Shown piece by piece: positions 35,430 to 46,977 of a DNA stretch of 64,000 nucleotides. The notes under the pieces were generated by a model. It saw nothing but the letters and a program-made list of their open reading frames with translations, made no database searches and was not told the DNA's origin. Position 1 is the first letter of the stretch, and every line of letters begins with the position of its first letter. A program made the translations under genes and the position numbers. Origin of the DNA: Neoechinorhynchus agilis (taxonomy: Eukaryota > Acanthocephala); assembly GCA_051530055.1 (NCBI GenBank), contig CM121341.1, forward strand, positions 7,812,001 through 7,876,000, written 5' to 3'.

Positions 35430-36565
35430 CGATCGATTATTGATTTTTTCAAAGACGTGACAAAAGACGTTTTTTGAAAAGGTCTACAAGAGAAGAAATC
35501 GACGATCGATGAAAAATCGATAATGGTATCAACTAATTTGGATCAAAGATTATAAATTCTAAAACGTATCAATAAATATTGCCCCCAGAAAGACTTTGAT
35601 TCTCAGAAAAACCCAATGTAAAGTTTCCAAATTCACCTATATTGATCGATTATTGATTTTTAAAAAAGACGTGACATAAACGACGTTTTGAAAAGGTCTA
35701 CAAGAGAACAAATCGACGATCGATGAAAAATCGATAATGGAATCAACTAATTTGGATAAAAGATTATAAATTCCAAAACGTATTAATAAATATTGCCCCA
35801 GAAAGACTGATTCTCAGAAAAACACATTGTAAACTTTCCAAATTCACCTCTATTGATCGATTATTGATTTTTTAGAGACGTTTTTTTGAAAAGGTCTACA
35901 AGAGAAGAAATCGACGATCGATGAAAAATCGATAATGGGATCAACTAATTTGGATCAAAGACTATAAATTCTAAAACGTTCCAATAAATATTGCCCCAGA
36001 AAGACTTTGATTCTCAGAAAAACCCAACGTAAAGTTTCCAAATTCAGCTTTATTGATCGATTATTGATTTTTTTAAAGACGTGACATAAACGACGTTTTT
36101 TTGAAAAGGTCTACAAGAGAAGAAATCGACGATCGATGAAAAATCGATAATGGGATCTACCAATTTGGATCAAAGATTATAAATTCTAAAACTTGTCAAT
36201 AAATTTTGCCCCCAGAAAGACTGATTCTCAGAAAAACCCAATGTAAAGTTTCCAAATTCACCTCTATTGATCGATTATTGATTTTTTAGAGACGTTTTTT
36301 TTAAAAAGGTCCACAAGAGAAGAAATCGACGATCGATGAAAAATCGATAATGGGATCAACTAATTTGGATCAAAGATTATAAATTCTAGAACGTATCAAT
36401 AAATATTGCCCCCAGAAAGACTTTGATTCTCAGAAAAACCCAAATGTAAAGTTTCCAAATTCACCTTTATTGATCGATTATTGATTTTTTTAAAAGACGT
36501 GACATAAACGACGTTTTTTTGAAAAGGTCTACAAGAGAAGAAATCGAAGATCGATGAATTTTGCG
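35430..36565. repeat. About 208-bp tandem array, 5-6 copies
   Basis: The unit includes ATTGATCGATTATTGATTTT, GAAATCGACGATCGATGAAA, AATAAATATTGCCCC and AGACTGATTCTCAGAAAAAC. Copies vary in length by indels in poly-T and TTTGATT tracts. The ATCGAT-rich part could form short hairpins. Confidence 0.9.
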
Positions 36566-36749
36566 AAGATGAAATCGCTCTTTTATCGCAAGATATTTGA
36601 ATTAAATCAGACCATTAAAAAAATTAAGTTTAAAAGCTAAGTGGAACAAAGTTTTATAGTCCTATTAAGATTTGAGGACATAATGTGATTTGTACTAATG
36701 ACAGAGTTTAAAAACACTTTAAAATTGGGCATTTCATTTATTTGACCAA

Positions 36750-37154
36750 TCAAATCGTAATGGACTCATCGTTACTGCTAGTGTCCGTGAATACACTCAC
36801 AAGAGGAGATGGATCGTAAAAATAGCATGCCATCATGGAAGACAAAGCTAAAATGAGACAGGTACAAGCTTGTCTGGTTTGATCGGAGATTCTTGAGTTA
36901 ACAAAAGAGATGATAGAACTCATAAGAGATATCCAAGATAGCCATTTGAACTTGAACACAAGAGCAATCATTGCACTGATCATGCTAACTAAAGTTAAAT
37001 TGTCGGCAAACTCGAACTGGTCAGTTGGCGAAAACGAACATTCCGATTGACCAGCATTGTTCCCGGATGCCAAGGGATAGAAAAGACAACTTGGATCGTA
37101 TTTAGAAATTCGATTCGATTGCTTTGGTGACGTGGATGATGATTGGTCAGTCAT
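36750..37154 (-). CDS. WDR83OS: Asterix / WDR83OS, PAT complex subunit
   Basis: A single-exon ORF of 134 residues. Asterix (with CCDC47) forms the PAT complex, an ER intramembrane chaperone for multi-pass membrane proteins. Family features are present: an N-terminal charged segment with SNRISKYDPS (human NKVLRYKPP), a hydrophobic helix around residues 55-70 (LVSMISAMIALVFKFKW), then WLSWISLMSSIISFVNSRIS (human [20 protein letters not shown]), and a last hydrophobic helix (CLILALSSMMACYFYDPSPL; human ends YLQNPQPM). It is somewhat longer than human (106 aa), mostly between residues 15 and 50 and at the C-terminus. The 177-bp satellite starts about 50 bp upstream of its ATG. Confidence 0.88.
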   Translation of the reverse strand: MTDQSSSTSPKQSNRISKYDPSCLFYPLASGNNAGQSECSFSPTDQFEFADNLTLVSMISAMIALVFKFKWLSWISLMSSIISFVNSRISDQTRQACTCLILALSSMMACYFYDPSPLVSVFTDTSSNDESITI

Positions 37155-37204
37155 CTATAGTCAATGAAGAAGTTGAGCTAACACGAGAAATTCGAGTAAA
37201 GTCT

Positions 37205-39565
37205 TAAAAAAGAAGATTTATTTTTTTTAAGACGATTAAATCACGATTTAGTAATATAAAATCGATTTTTGCCGAATCTTAGATGGGATCGATAAATGAA
37301 GAAAATCTTACCAAGGAATTCATACAATAAAAATACAAAAAAACATGAAAACGAGAAATTCGAGTAAAATCATAAAAAATAAACAGAATTAAATTGAAAC
37401 AATATAAAACGTTTTAACCGCAATTTAGTGATATAAAATCGATTTTTGCCGAATCTTAGATCAGGTCGATAAATGAAGAAAATCTTACCAAGGAATTCAT
37501 GCAATAAAAATACAAAAAAACATGAAAATGAGAAATTCGAGTAAAATCATAAAAAATAAACAGAATTAAATTGAAAAAATATAAAACGTTTTAACCGCAA
37601 TTTAGTAATATAAAATCGATTTTTGCCGTATCTTAGATGGGATCGATAAATGAAGAAAATCTTACCAAGGAATTCATGCAATAAAAATACAAAAAAACAT
37701 GAAAATGAGAAATTCGAGTAAAATCATAAAAAATAAACAGAATTAAATTGAAAAAATATAAAACGTTTTAACCGCAATTTAGTGATATAAAATCGATTTT
37801 TGCCGTATCTTAGATCAGGTCGATAAATGAAGAAAATCTTACCAAGGAATTCATGCAATAAAAATACAAAAAAACATGAAAACGAGAAATTCGAGTAAAA
37901 TAATAAAAAATAAACAGAATTAAATTGAAAAAATATAAAACGTTTTAACCGCAATTTAGTGATATAAAATCGATTTTTGCCGTATCTTAGATGGGATCGA
38001 TAAATGAAGAAAATCTTACCAAGGAATTCATGCAATAAAAATACAAAAAAACATGAAAACGAGAAATTCGAGTAAAATCATAAAAAATAAACAGAATTAA
38101 ATTGAAAAAATATAAAACGTTTTAACCGCAATTTAGTAATATAAAATCGATTTTTGCCGAATCTTAGATGGGATCGATAAATGAAGAAAATCTTACCAAG
38201 GAATTCATGCAATAAAAATACAAAAAAACATGAAAACGAGAAATTCGAGTAAAATCATAAAAAATAAACAGAATTAAATTGAAAAAATATAAAACGTTTT
38301 AACCGCAATTTAGTGATATAAAATCGATTTTTGCCGAATCTTAGATGGGATCGATAAATGAAGAAAATCTTACCAAGGAATTCATGCAATAAAAATACAA
38401 AAAAACATGAAAACGAGAAATTCGAGTAAAATCATAAAAAATAAACAGAATTAAATTGAAAAAATATAAAACGTTTTAACCGCAATTTAGTGATATAAAA
38501 TCGATTTTTGCCGTATCTTAGATGGGATCGATAAATGAAGAAAATCTTACCAAGGAATTCATGCAATAAAAATACAAAAAAACATGAAAACGAGAAATTC
38601 GAGTAAAATCATAAAAAATAAACAGAATTAAATTGAAAAAATATAAAACGTTTTAACCGCAATTTAGTGATATAAAATCGATTTTTGCCGTATCTTAGAT
38701 GGGATCGATAAATGAAGAAAATCTTACCAAGGAATTCATGCAATAAAAATACAAAAACATGAAAACGAGAAATTCGAGTAAAATCATAAAAAATAAACAG
38801 AATTAAATTGAAAAAATATAAAACGTTTTAACCGCAATTTAGTGATATAAAATCGATTTTTGCCGTATCTTAGATCAGGTCGATAAATGAAGAAAATCTT
38901 ACCAAGGAATTCATGCAATAAAAATACAAAAAAACATGAAAACGAGAAATTCGAGTAAAATCATAAAAAATAAACAGAATTAAATTGAAAAAATATAAAA
39001 CGTTTTAACCGCAATTTAGTAATATAAAATCGATTTTTGCCGTATCTTAGATGGGATCGATAAATGAAGAAAATCTTACCAAGGAATTCATGCAATAAAA
39101 ATACAAAAAAACATGAAAACGAGAAATTCGAGTAAAATCATAAAAAATAAACAGAATTAAATTGAAAAAATATAAAACGTTTTAACCGCAATTTAGTAAT
39201 ATAAAATCGATTTTTGCCGTATCTTAGATGGGATCGATAAATGAAGAAAATCTTACCAAGGAATTCATGTAATAAAAATACAAAAAAACATGAAAACGAG
39301 AAATTCGAAAAATCATAAAAAATAAACAGAATTAAATTGAAAAAATATAAAACGTTTTAACCGAAATTTAGTGATATAAAATCGATTTTTGCCGAATCTT
39401 AGATGGGATCGATAAATGAAGAAAATCTTACCAAGGAATTCATGCAATAAAAATACAAAAAAACATGAAAACGAGAAATTCGAGTAAAATAATAAAAAAT
39501 AAACAGAATTAAATTGAAAAAACGGAAAATCTAAGACATTCCAACCGCAATTTAGTGACATCACT
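37205..39565. repeat. 177-bp satellite array, about 13 copies
   Basis: An exact 177-bp period (for example CCAAGGAATT at 37311, 37488 and 37665). The unit holds ATCGATTTTTGCCG, GAAATTCGAGTAAAAT and AAACGTTTTAACCGCAATTT. 177 is divisible by three, so minus-strand frames run across units (FFQFNSVYFLLFYSNFSF), but the product is only hydrophobic repeats and I judge it non-coding. The right edge is more diverged. Confidence 0.95.
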
Positions 39566-39784
39566 CACTTTTTATCCTCAAATATCCAAGATTTGCCCTT
39601 AAAAATTCTTAAACTATGATGACGCAATCGTAGAATAAATAATTCTTTCGTAGGGTTACCGCAGCTACGAATCATGTGTTTAATCTCAAAAATATTGATT
39701 TTCTCAATATGTTTTATAATGCTTATATTTTATTTTTTTAATGTTTTCACTCGCTAGTTTTAATGAGTTCTTAAACGTTTGTTT
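39566..39784. other. Spacer between two satellites
   Basis: 220 bp without a recognised feature. Confidence 0.4.
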
Positions 39785-42465
39785 ATATGAAGAGAAAATC
39801 CTTCAGGACGATAGTTGGAAATAATTCACGGACACGAAATTTTTTATTTACTTTTAATAAGCTTCCGCTCCCGATAGATTTTTTCTTGGTGGATAAATCG
39901 TTTAGAGCATTTCTTAAGCTCATCCGAACCTCGGGAATAGCGATCTCCCCGGATACCCGAGCCATACAAAACAATAGAAACCTTTTTTAGGTGGCTTGAG
40001 TGAGGCTTTTAACTCTTTCACCCTGATGGATTTTTTTCTCTTTGTGGATAAATCGTTTAGAGCATTTCTTAAGCTCGTGCGAACCTCGGGAATAGCGAAT
40101 CCCGGATACCCGAGCCATACAAAACAATAGAAACCTTTTTTTTAGTGACCTTGAGTGAGGCTTTTAACTCTTTTACCTGATGGATTCTTTTTTCTTGGTG
40201 GATAAATCGTTTAGAGCATTTCTTAAGCTCATCCGAACCTCGGGAATAGCGATCTCCCCGGATACCCGAGCCATACAAAACAATAGAAACCTTTTTCAGG
40301 TGACCCGAACGAGGCTTTTAACTCTTTTACCCTGATGGATTCTTTTCTCTTGGTGGATAAATCGTTTAGAGCATTTCTTAAGCTCGTCCGAACCTCGGGA
40401 ATAGCGATCTCCTCGGATACCCGAGCCATACAAAACAATAGAAACCTTTTTTAGGTGGCCTGAGTGAGGCTTTTAACTCTTTTACCCTGATGGATTCTTT
40501 TCTCTTGGTGGATAAATCGTTTAGAGCATTTCTTAAGCTCGTCCGAACCTCGGGAATAGCGATCTCCCCAGATACCCGAGCCATACAAAACAATAGAAAC
40601 CTTTTTTAGGTGGCTTGAGTGAGGCTTTTAACTCTTTTACCCTGATGGATTCTTTTCTCTTGGTGGATAAATCGTTTAGAGCATTTCTTAAGCTTATCCG
40701 AACCTCGGGAATAGCGATCTCCCCGGATACCCGAGCCATACAAAACAATAGAAACCTTTTTTAGGTGGCCTGAGTGAGGCTTTTAACTCTTTTACCCTGA
40801 TGGATTCTTTTCTCTTGGTGGATAAATCGTTTAGAGCATTTCTTAAGCTCGTCCGAACCTCGGGAATAGCGATCTCCCCAGATACCCGAGCCATACAAAA
40901 CAATAGAAACCTTTTTAGGTGGCTTGAGTGAGGCTTTTAACTCTTTTACCCTGATGGATTCTTTTCTCTTGGTGAATAAATCGTTTAGAGCATTTCTTAA
41001 GCTCGTCCGAACCTCGGGAATAGCGATCTCCCCAGATACCCGAGCCATACAAAACAATAGGAAACCTTTTTTAGGTGGCTTGAGTGAGGCTTTTAACTCT
41101 TTTACCCTGATGGATTCTTTTCTCTTGGTGGATAAATCGTTTAGAGCATTTCTTAAGCTCGTCCGAACCTCGGGAATAGCGATCTCCCCAGATACCCGAG
41201 CCATACAAAATAGAAACCTTTTTTAGGTGGCTTGAGTGAGGCTTTTAACTCTTTTACCCTGATGGATTCTTTTCTCTTTGTGGATAAATCGTTTAGAGCA
41301 TTTCTTAAGCTCGTCCGAACCTCGGGAATAGCGATCTCCCCGGATACCCGAGCCATACAAAACAATAGAAACCTTTTTTAGGTGGCTTGAGTGAGGCTTT
41401 TAACTCTTTTACCCTGATGGATTCTTTTCTCTTGGTGGATAAATCGTTTAGAGCATTTCTTAAGCTCGTCCGAACCTCGGGAATAGCGATCTCCCCGGAT
41501 ACCCGAGCCATACAAAACAATAGAAACCTTTTTTAGGTGGCTTGAGTGAGGCTTTTAACTCTTTTACCCTGATGGATTCTTTTCTCTTGGTGGATAAATC
41601 GTTTAGAGCATTTCTTAAGCTCGTCCGAACCTCGGGAATAGCGATCTCCCCAGATACCCGAGCCATACAAAACAATAGAAACCTTTTTAGGTGGCTTGAG
41701 TGAGGCTTTTAACTCTTTTACCCTGATGGATTCTTTTCTCTTGGTGGATAAATCGTTTAGAGCATTTCTTAAGCTCGTCCGAACCTCGGGAATAGCGATC
41801 TATCCGGATACCCGAGCCATAAAAAACAATAGAAACCTTTTTTAGGTGGCTTGAGTGAGGCTTTTAACTCTTTCACCCTGATGGATTTTTTTCTCTTTGT
41901 GGATAAATCGTTTAGAGCATTTCTTAAGCTCGTCCGAACCTCGGGAATAGCGATCTCCCGGATACCCGATCCATACAAAACAATAGAAACCTTTTTTAGG
42001 TTGCCTGAGTGAGGCATTTAACTCTTTTACCCTGATGGATTCTTTTCTCTTGGTGGATAAATCGTTTAGAGCATTCCTTAAGCTCGTCCGAACCTCGGGA
42101 ATAGCGATCTCCCCGGATACCCGAGCCACAAAAAACAATAGAAACCTTTTTAGGTGATTGAGGCTTTTAACTCTTTTACCCTGATGGATTCTTTTCTCTT
42201 GGTGGGTAAATCGTTTAGAGCATTTCTTAAGCTCGTCCGAACCTCGGGAATAGCGATCTCCCGGATACCCGATCCATACAAAACAATAGAAACCTTTTTT
42301 AGGTGGCTTGAGTGAGGCTTTTAACTCTTTCACCCTGATGGATTTTTTTCTCTTTGTGGATAAATCGTTTAGAGCATTTCTTAAGCTCGTGCGAACCTCG
42401 GGAATAGCGATCTCCCGGATACCCGATCCATACAAAACAATAGAAACCTTTTTTTATGTGGCTCG
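39785..42465. repeat. 155-bp satellite array, about 17 copies
   Basis: The unit includes GATAAATCGTTTAGAGCATT, CCGAACCTCGGGAATAGCGA, GATACCCGAGCCATACAAAA and TAACTCTTTTACCCTGATGG. The period is 155 bp, not a multiple of three. Minus-strand frames of about 70 residues (MARVSGEIAIPEVRTSLRNA) therefore occur once per unit and read into the next unit in another frame. The more GC-rich unit differs in composition from the neighbouring satellites. End units are more diverged than central ones. Confidence 0.95.
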
Positions 42466-42716
42466 AAATGGGTTTCCTCTTTCGAAATATTTTTGTCCGT
42501 TCGGTTTGGTGGGTGGACTATGAGTACCAAATCTCGTATTTGCAAAAAATTGATTTTAGAATGTATTAAAAGTAATATCATCGCGAGGAAATTCTTTTGA
42601 TACGATAGAGTTTGAATGTATTTTCGTCCAAATGATTTTCACTAAAACTGCAAGTTTTTTGTTGATTGTTCAAAAATTCGATGAATCCTCGATGTATTTT
42701 TTAGATAAATAGAAAA

Positions 42717-44750
42717 ATGTTTTCGTTTTACCCTGTTCTTTACACTGGCGATGACACCGATGCTCTTGTATTCGATCCTGGATCTTTTGATTTTCGATTT
42801 GGACACGCAGGCAGTGAGTATCCACAGTTCGTTGTTAAGCCATGCGTTGGTTCGGACTCAAAAGCAAGACATTTCATCGGAGATGTTCAACTAAACAACC
42901 TCATTTCGGACGTTGAAGTCGATTGGGCTGTTAAAAATGGTGAAATTGAAGATTGGAAAGCGTTTGAATTATTGCTCGAGTATTCATACTGTCGTCTAAA
43001 CACAACACCCAGTGATCATCCCGTAATGTTTGTAGAAAGTCCGTTGAATCCACTCAAGAAACAGGAGAATCTTTGTGAATTGATGTTCGAAAAGTTCCAT
43101 GTTCCAGCGTTTTATTTATGCAGGAGTCCAGCGTTGGCGTGTATTTCCGTCGGTCGACCATCAGGGCTTGTTATAGACCAGTGGTTCATCAAAGTGGTGG
43201 TCCTTACAGAATTAAAATTAATTTGTAAATGTATAGATATTTAGGTCTTGAGTAAAATATTTTTACATCTCTCTCTTAGACAAAAAGTCTGTTTGTTTTA
43301 TACTTTGATTCGAAACACAATTTAATTAGCTCAAAAAGTGAAACTAATTTGAATTTAGTTTGTAGAAAAACTTTAGAAGAGGAGAATCTTTCCTGATAGC
43401 AAAATGGAGATGAATATTTACTAACTATCGATAGAAAATCCTTCGGGATAATAAAATTACACTTTCGGTGAGAATAATCCCGGTCATTACGTATTTATTC
43501 GAAATATTTCGAACGAGGTATCCTCGCCTCTTCAGTCATTATTTGCAAGTTTTGAACAACCTCCTTCGAAATATTTCGAATAAATATGTAATGACCGGGA
43601 TTATTCTCACCGAAAGTGTAATTTACTAACTGTTAACAATTAACGACTATTCGTGTAGATATGAACGCTTTGGATATTTCCATTTGGGTTTTAATCCTTT
43701 TTGAGCGTGAAGCCAAAAGCTGCTTTTTAAAATACCCACAAATTTTAGAAAAAGGACACCAGAAATTCTGTTTACAAAAATCAATACCAATTAAATATAT
43801 AAATTTAGTTTTCGAACTTCTTTACAATTGAAAAAAATAGATATTATGCGCTTTTTTCAAAGGTTTTTAATAGCTTTCCCGTATTGATCCGGACGTTCCC
43901 ATCAAGTTTATGCAAATCATTGGGTAATTTTTCCCCATGAAGAAAGGAAAAGATTTGGGAACCACTGGAATAGACGTTGGTCACCATGGTACATTCGTGA
44001 GTCCGGTTGAAGACGGTCATGTTTATTTGAAAGGTGTAGTCCGATCGCCATTCGGAGGCGAGTTCATCGCTACAGAAATCACGAAACTCGTCAAAGAAGA
44101 CAACCTTACTCCTATCCAATTAATCGACAAGATAAAACGCAAATACACACATATTCTCAATTTTGGAAGTATTTTCTTTTAAGTTGAGACTCTGATTTCT
44201 GTACAAATCGCAAAACATCCATGGATCACTTCTAAGCTATTTAAAAACACTTCTTTTAGACGACATTATTCGAAGCGTTTGTCGTGTTCGTGAGGATACC
44301 GATTACACAAATCAACCAAATGACTCACATGTACCAGCGTCGTCCTATGAGTTCCCAAATGGAAATCAACGAGATTTCACAAACGACATCCTAAATTTGA
44401 CCGAGTCTTTTTTCTCGTTGAAATCCGATCAATGCTTATCGAAACTTGTTACTCAATGTTTAACCAAATGCGATGTAGATATTCGGCAAAGTGTCTGTAA
44501 AAATATCGTTTGTATAGGTGGCTGCAGTCAAATGAATGGATTCTGTGTCAGATTAGAAAACGAATTAAACAAAAATGTATCCGCGAATTATAGAATTGAT
44601 TTTGTATCGATTCCGAGGAAAGAAGATCGCCGGAATGCTGCGTTTAAAGGAGGCGCATTCTTAGCTTCTTGGGGAAAATCGAATGAAAGATGGCTAACAA
44701 AGGAGATTTATGAAGACGAAGGGAGGCGTGCTGTCCACAGATTTGTCTAA
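42717..44750 (+). CDS. ACTL6A: Actin-related protein BAF53/Arp4 (ACTL6A), interrupted by a transposon
   Basis: A nuclear actin-related subunit of BAF/SWI-SNF, INO80 and TIP60 chromatin complexes. Exons: 42717-43178, 43976-44168 and 44260-44750, giving 381 residues if the 797-bp insertion is removed exactly (human 429). Family features: ALVFDPGSFDFRFGHAG (N-terminal actin fold), VKNGEIEDWKAFE, MFVESPLNP, ELMFEKFHVPAFYLC, RPSGLVID|VGHHGTFVSPVEDG across the insertion, GVVRSPFGGEFI, SYEFPNGNQRDF, NIVCIGGCSQMNGFCVRLENEL and AAFKGGAFLASWG at the end. The second intron is GT-AG, 91 nt. The hAT element lies in the second phosphate-loop region. No GT-AG pair removes it exactly; a donor at 43223 with the AG at 43973 keeps the frame but adds about 18 foreign residues. 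Confidence 0.85.
43455..43624. mobile_element. Foldback element with 60-bp arms and a hammerhead-like core
   Basis: The arms 43455-43514 and 43565-43624 are nearly perfect reverse complements (both contain the CACTTTCGGTGAGAATAATC sequence or its complement). A roughly 50-bp spacer holds the CTGAAGA and stem II part of the ribozyme-like motif. It is nested within the hAT element. Confidence 0.85.
43494..43538 (-). ncRNA. Hammerhead-like motif with strong stem II
   Basis: Minus strand: CTGAAGA (43535-43529), stem II CGAGG-ATA-CCTCG flanked by G.T pairs, GAAA, then TATT. Stem I is UGA/UCG (3 pairs, one wobble). AUAU is self-complementary. AATAAA follows at 43499-43494. Confidence 0.5.
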
Positions 44751-45482
44751 GTGATTTGAATTTGTACATTCAAAAATTCAACGGGTTTCAGAATTCAAAG
44801 TGTCAACGCAAATAAAATCCAACGGACTCGTTATTCGTTGTTTTTTCACGTTTAAAAACATTTACAAAATGCACAATCCACCGGATAGAAGAAAATATAG
44901 TGAGATATTTCGAAAACGAAAGCCTTTCAGTCATCTAGAAAAAAAAGTTTTAGTTATTTTATACGTGGTACGGATCAAAAAAGCGGGAAAATAACTAAAA
45001 CTTCCTTTTAGATAAAAATCTCGTTTGATCGTATTCATCTAACTAAAACGATTTTTTTGACTTTCATGAGTTTGAAATGTAAGTCTCGAAACAGCGACCA
45101 AGAATCTTGGATTAGACGACCCCTTTTCTTCAGACTTTTTTCTGCCCTTTTCCAATTTGGAACCTCGATTGAATTACTCGAATCGACGAAGAGTTTCAAA
45201 ATGAATAGCGTTCATCGTGCCATGTTTTAAAGGGACAAAAAGGCCAATCTATGAGACGAGATTCACTGTTCAATACTTCTATTTCCGACAAATCGTGAGA
45301 AAATCCTTTATATTCACGTTTTTCCCATTGGTTTCTGGCGTGAAGAAATTTTTAAATGATTTTATTTTTAAACTGCCGATTGGTTTCAGAGGCACACAAT
45401 CTTGTGAACGCGTGTTTATCCCAAGGTTATTTTGCTTGATAAATTTAAAATAAAATCATTTTAATTTCTTTTTTTCGGCGAA
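44751..45482. other. Intergenic with one degenerate ribozyme-like repeat
   Basis: At 44903-44932 (-) CTGAAAGGCTTTCG then TTTTCGAAATATCTCAC is a degenerate relative of the AUAU family. No gene seen. Confidence 0.35.
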
Positions 45483-45489
45483 TGAAGCA

Positions 45490-45830
45490 CACTCACCACC
45501 TCCCGCCGAATTCCAGCTTTTGTCCTTCCTCGACCGTCGCCATCACGCTAGCGAGATATTTTGTCGAAGGATTACACCTGCTCTTGAGTCTCCGGTTGCC
45601 TCTCTCAATTTCTTCGAGACATCCTGGCGCAGAGTTCCGAGCGCTCCATACGTCTCTAAAATATCGATTTAATTTTTCTTTACATTAGGCCCTTTAAATG
45701 TCGCCCGGACGCTGGCAGCGTTGCCACGCTGGACCGCCAGACTCAAGTTTTGTCGCAAGAAATGCGGTTAATCACGATTTCCGCTGCGGCCCAAATGCCT
45801 GTCTCGACCCTGAATGGCAGGAACAAAGAC
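45490..45830 (-). mobile_element. Two adjacent LINE-like RT tail fragments
   Basis: 45490-45665 resembles the 16274 copy, with deletions; 45690-45830 is a more diverged copy (FVPAIQGRDRHLGR, then [15 protein letters not shown] in another frame). Both are on the minus strand, and the order suggests separate insertions rather than one element. Confidence 0.6.
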
Positions 45831-45947
45831 TAAGAGGCTAACTCATGATACTTCGCGGTCTTACATTCCTCCGCCTAATTTCGCGGACGACATTTTTCGC
45901 ATTTGTTGTTTTCACCACTTGGTGTTTTTTATAGATACCTTTGATCA

Positions 45948-46577
45948 ATGGATTGTGAAGAGTTGCTTGAAGAAGGTCGATTATCAAGTGAAGATGACGA
46001 AGATGATAATCCTCCTGACGTATTGAAGCATGAAATTGATTATGTTATACGTGAGCCTCGATTTGTGATGCAGCACTATTCTGGAACGGCTATGGAACGT
46101 GAAGAATTTCGGAATGTGTTGAAGATTAACGATGACGAAGAGATTGTTCGACTTCCGTTAATGCTATCACAATGCCGTGAAGTGCTTCAAGAGTTTCTAT
46201 GTCCAGGAGAACAGCTCATAAACGAAGTACCGGATTGGTATCGTCCGAATAAGTTGGTTGAAACGCAGAATGAGTTGCTTGAGTCGTATGGTAATCCAAA
46301 TGGAGGATCATCTAAAAGACAAGCAGCAGGATACGCTATTTACTTACACGATTGTCCCGTCCACGTGGACAAAGACTATTTGGAGAACATCGCTTCGGTT
46401 ACTAACACGAATGCTTGTGTTAAAAGTGTTAACGATGATGAGCGCCAAGATTATTGCATCAGCGTCCCGGACCAGTCTTCTTATGATCGGATGGTGTATT
46501 TCTTAAGGACTTTTGTCGTCGAAATCGGCGAAGTTCAACTTTTAGGACCGTACTATAAAATAAATGAAGAGTTTTGA
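45948..46577 (+). CDS. Hypothetical acidic protein, 209 aa
   Basis: An intact single-exon ORF. The first 25 residues are very acidic (EELLEEGRLSSEDDEDDN), followed by a helical region (FRNVLKINDDEEIVRL, CREVLQEFLCPGEQL) and, from about residue 123, an alpha/beta-like stretch (QAAGYAIYLHDCPVHV, DYLENIASVTNTNACVKSV, DRMVYFLRTFVVEIGEVQL) that could be an RRM-like or ferredoxin-like fold. Codon use is clearly coding. I do not recognise the family. The ATG follows a TTTATAG acceptor-like site at about 45937, so a 5' intron is possible. LINE fragments flank it on both sides. Confidence 0.65.
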   Translation: MDCEELLEEGRLSSEDDEDDNPPDVLKHEIDYVIREPRFVMQHYSGTAMEREEFRNVLKINDDEEIVRLPLMLSQCREVLQEFLCPGEQLINEVPDWYRPNKLVETQNELLESYGNPNGGSSKRQAAGYAIYLHDCPVHVDKDYLENIASVTNTNACVKSVNDDERQDYCISVPDQSSYDRMVYFLRTFVVEIGEVQLLGPYYKINEEF

Positions 46578-46639
46578 GCGATTCTCTATGAGTGCCGATT
46601 TGATGGTAGCGATCAACAAACATTTCTTTTAAAGAAGAC

Positions 46640-46800
46640 AGAGCGGTGGCGTGGATGCTTTTTAAACTCGGTCTCTGCTCAAGGATCTCTCGAAGAAATT
46701 GAAACGATCGGCGACAAAATATCTCGCTCGCAGTACAACGAGGCAATGCTGCCGAGGAAGGAGAAAAGCTAAGATTTTGCGGACGGTGGTGATTGCACGT
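46640..46800 (+). mobile_element. LINE-like RT tail fragment, plus strand
   Basis: Same family as 16274 but in the opposite orientation (QGSLEEIETIGDKISRS and related frames, ending near GCGGACGGTGGTGATTGC). Truncated at both ends. Confidence 0.55.
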
Positions 46801-46896
46801 AAAAATGTTTTCGTTAAAAAATCTAAAAAGTTGGTTAATGCAAAGAAATGTGAGTGATCCGAAAAAAGGTGGGGAAGAAGGGTAACCAGCCCATCG

Positions 46897-46977
46897 CGCT
46901 GCGAACAGGATTCGAACCTGTGCGGGAAATCCCATCAGATTTCAAGTCTGACGCCTTAACCGCTCGGCCATCGCAGC
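46897..46977 (-). tRNA. tRNA-Ser(UGA)
   Basis: Minus strand from 46977: acceptor GCTGCGA pairs with TCGCAGC, discriminator G at 46897. The D-arm TGGCCGAGCGGTTAAGGC contains the A box, and the T-arm ACAGG-TTCGAAT-CCTGT contains the B box. The anticodon stem-loop TCAGA-CTTGAAA-TCTGA gives anticodon UGA. A long variable arm (GGGATTTCCC) is the class II hallmark of tRNA-Ser. No intron; 81 nt; all stems pair. It is likely functional. Confidence 0.95.

Larger units (their letters stand above)
43179..43967. mobile_element. hAT-type non-autonomous element inside ACTL6A
   Basis: The termini CAGTGGTTCATCAAA (43179) and TTTGGGAACCACTG (ends 43967) form inverted repeats of the CAGTGGTTC-type common in hAT transposons. 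Flanks TTATAGAC (43171-43178) and GAATAGAC (43968-43975) match at 6 of 8 positions, fitting the 8-bp hAT target duplication. It is 789 bp long with no transposase ORF. It contains the nested foldback 43455-43624 and separates two exons whose joined sequence is conserved. Confidence 0.75.

Noticed and set aside
37205-39565. Hydrophobic repeat ORFs that look like membrane proteins
   Set aside because: They arise from T-rich 177-bp satellite units; residues are only F, L, Y, S and similar.
39785-42465. Multiple 70-147 residue ORFs on the minus strand
   Set aside because: They are repeats of one satellite unit and the frame changes every 155 bp.
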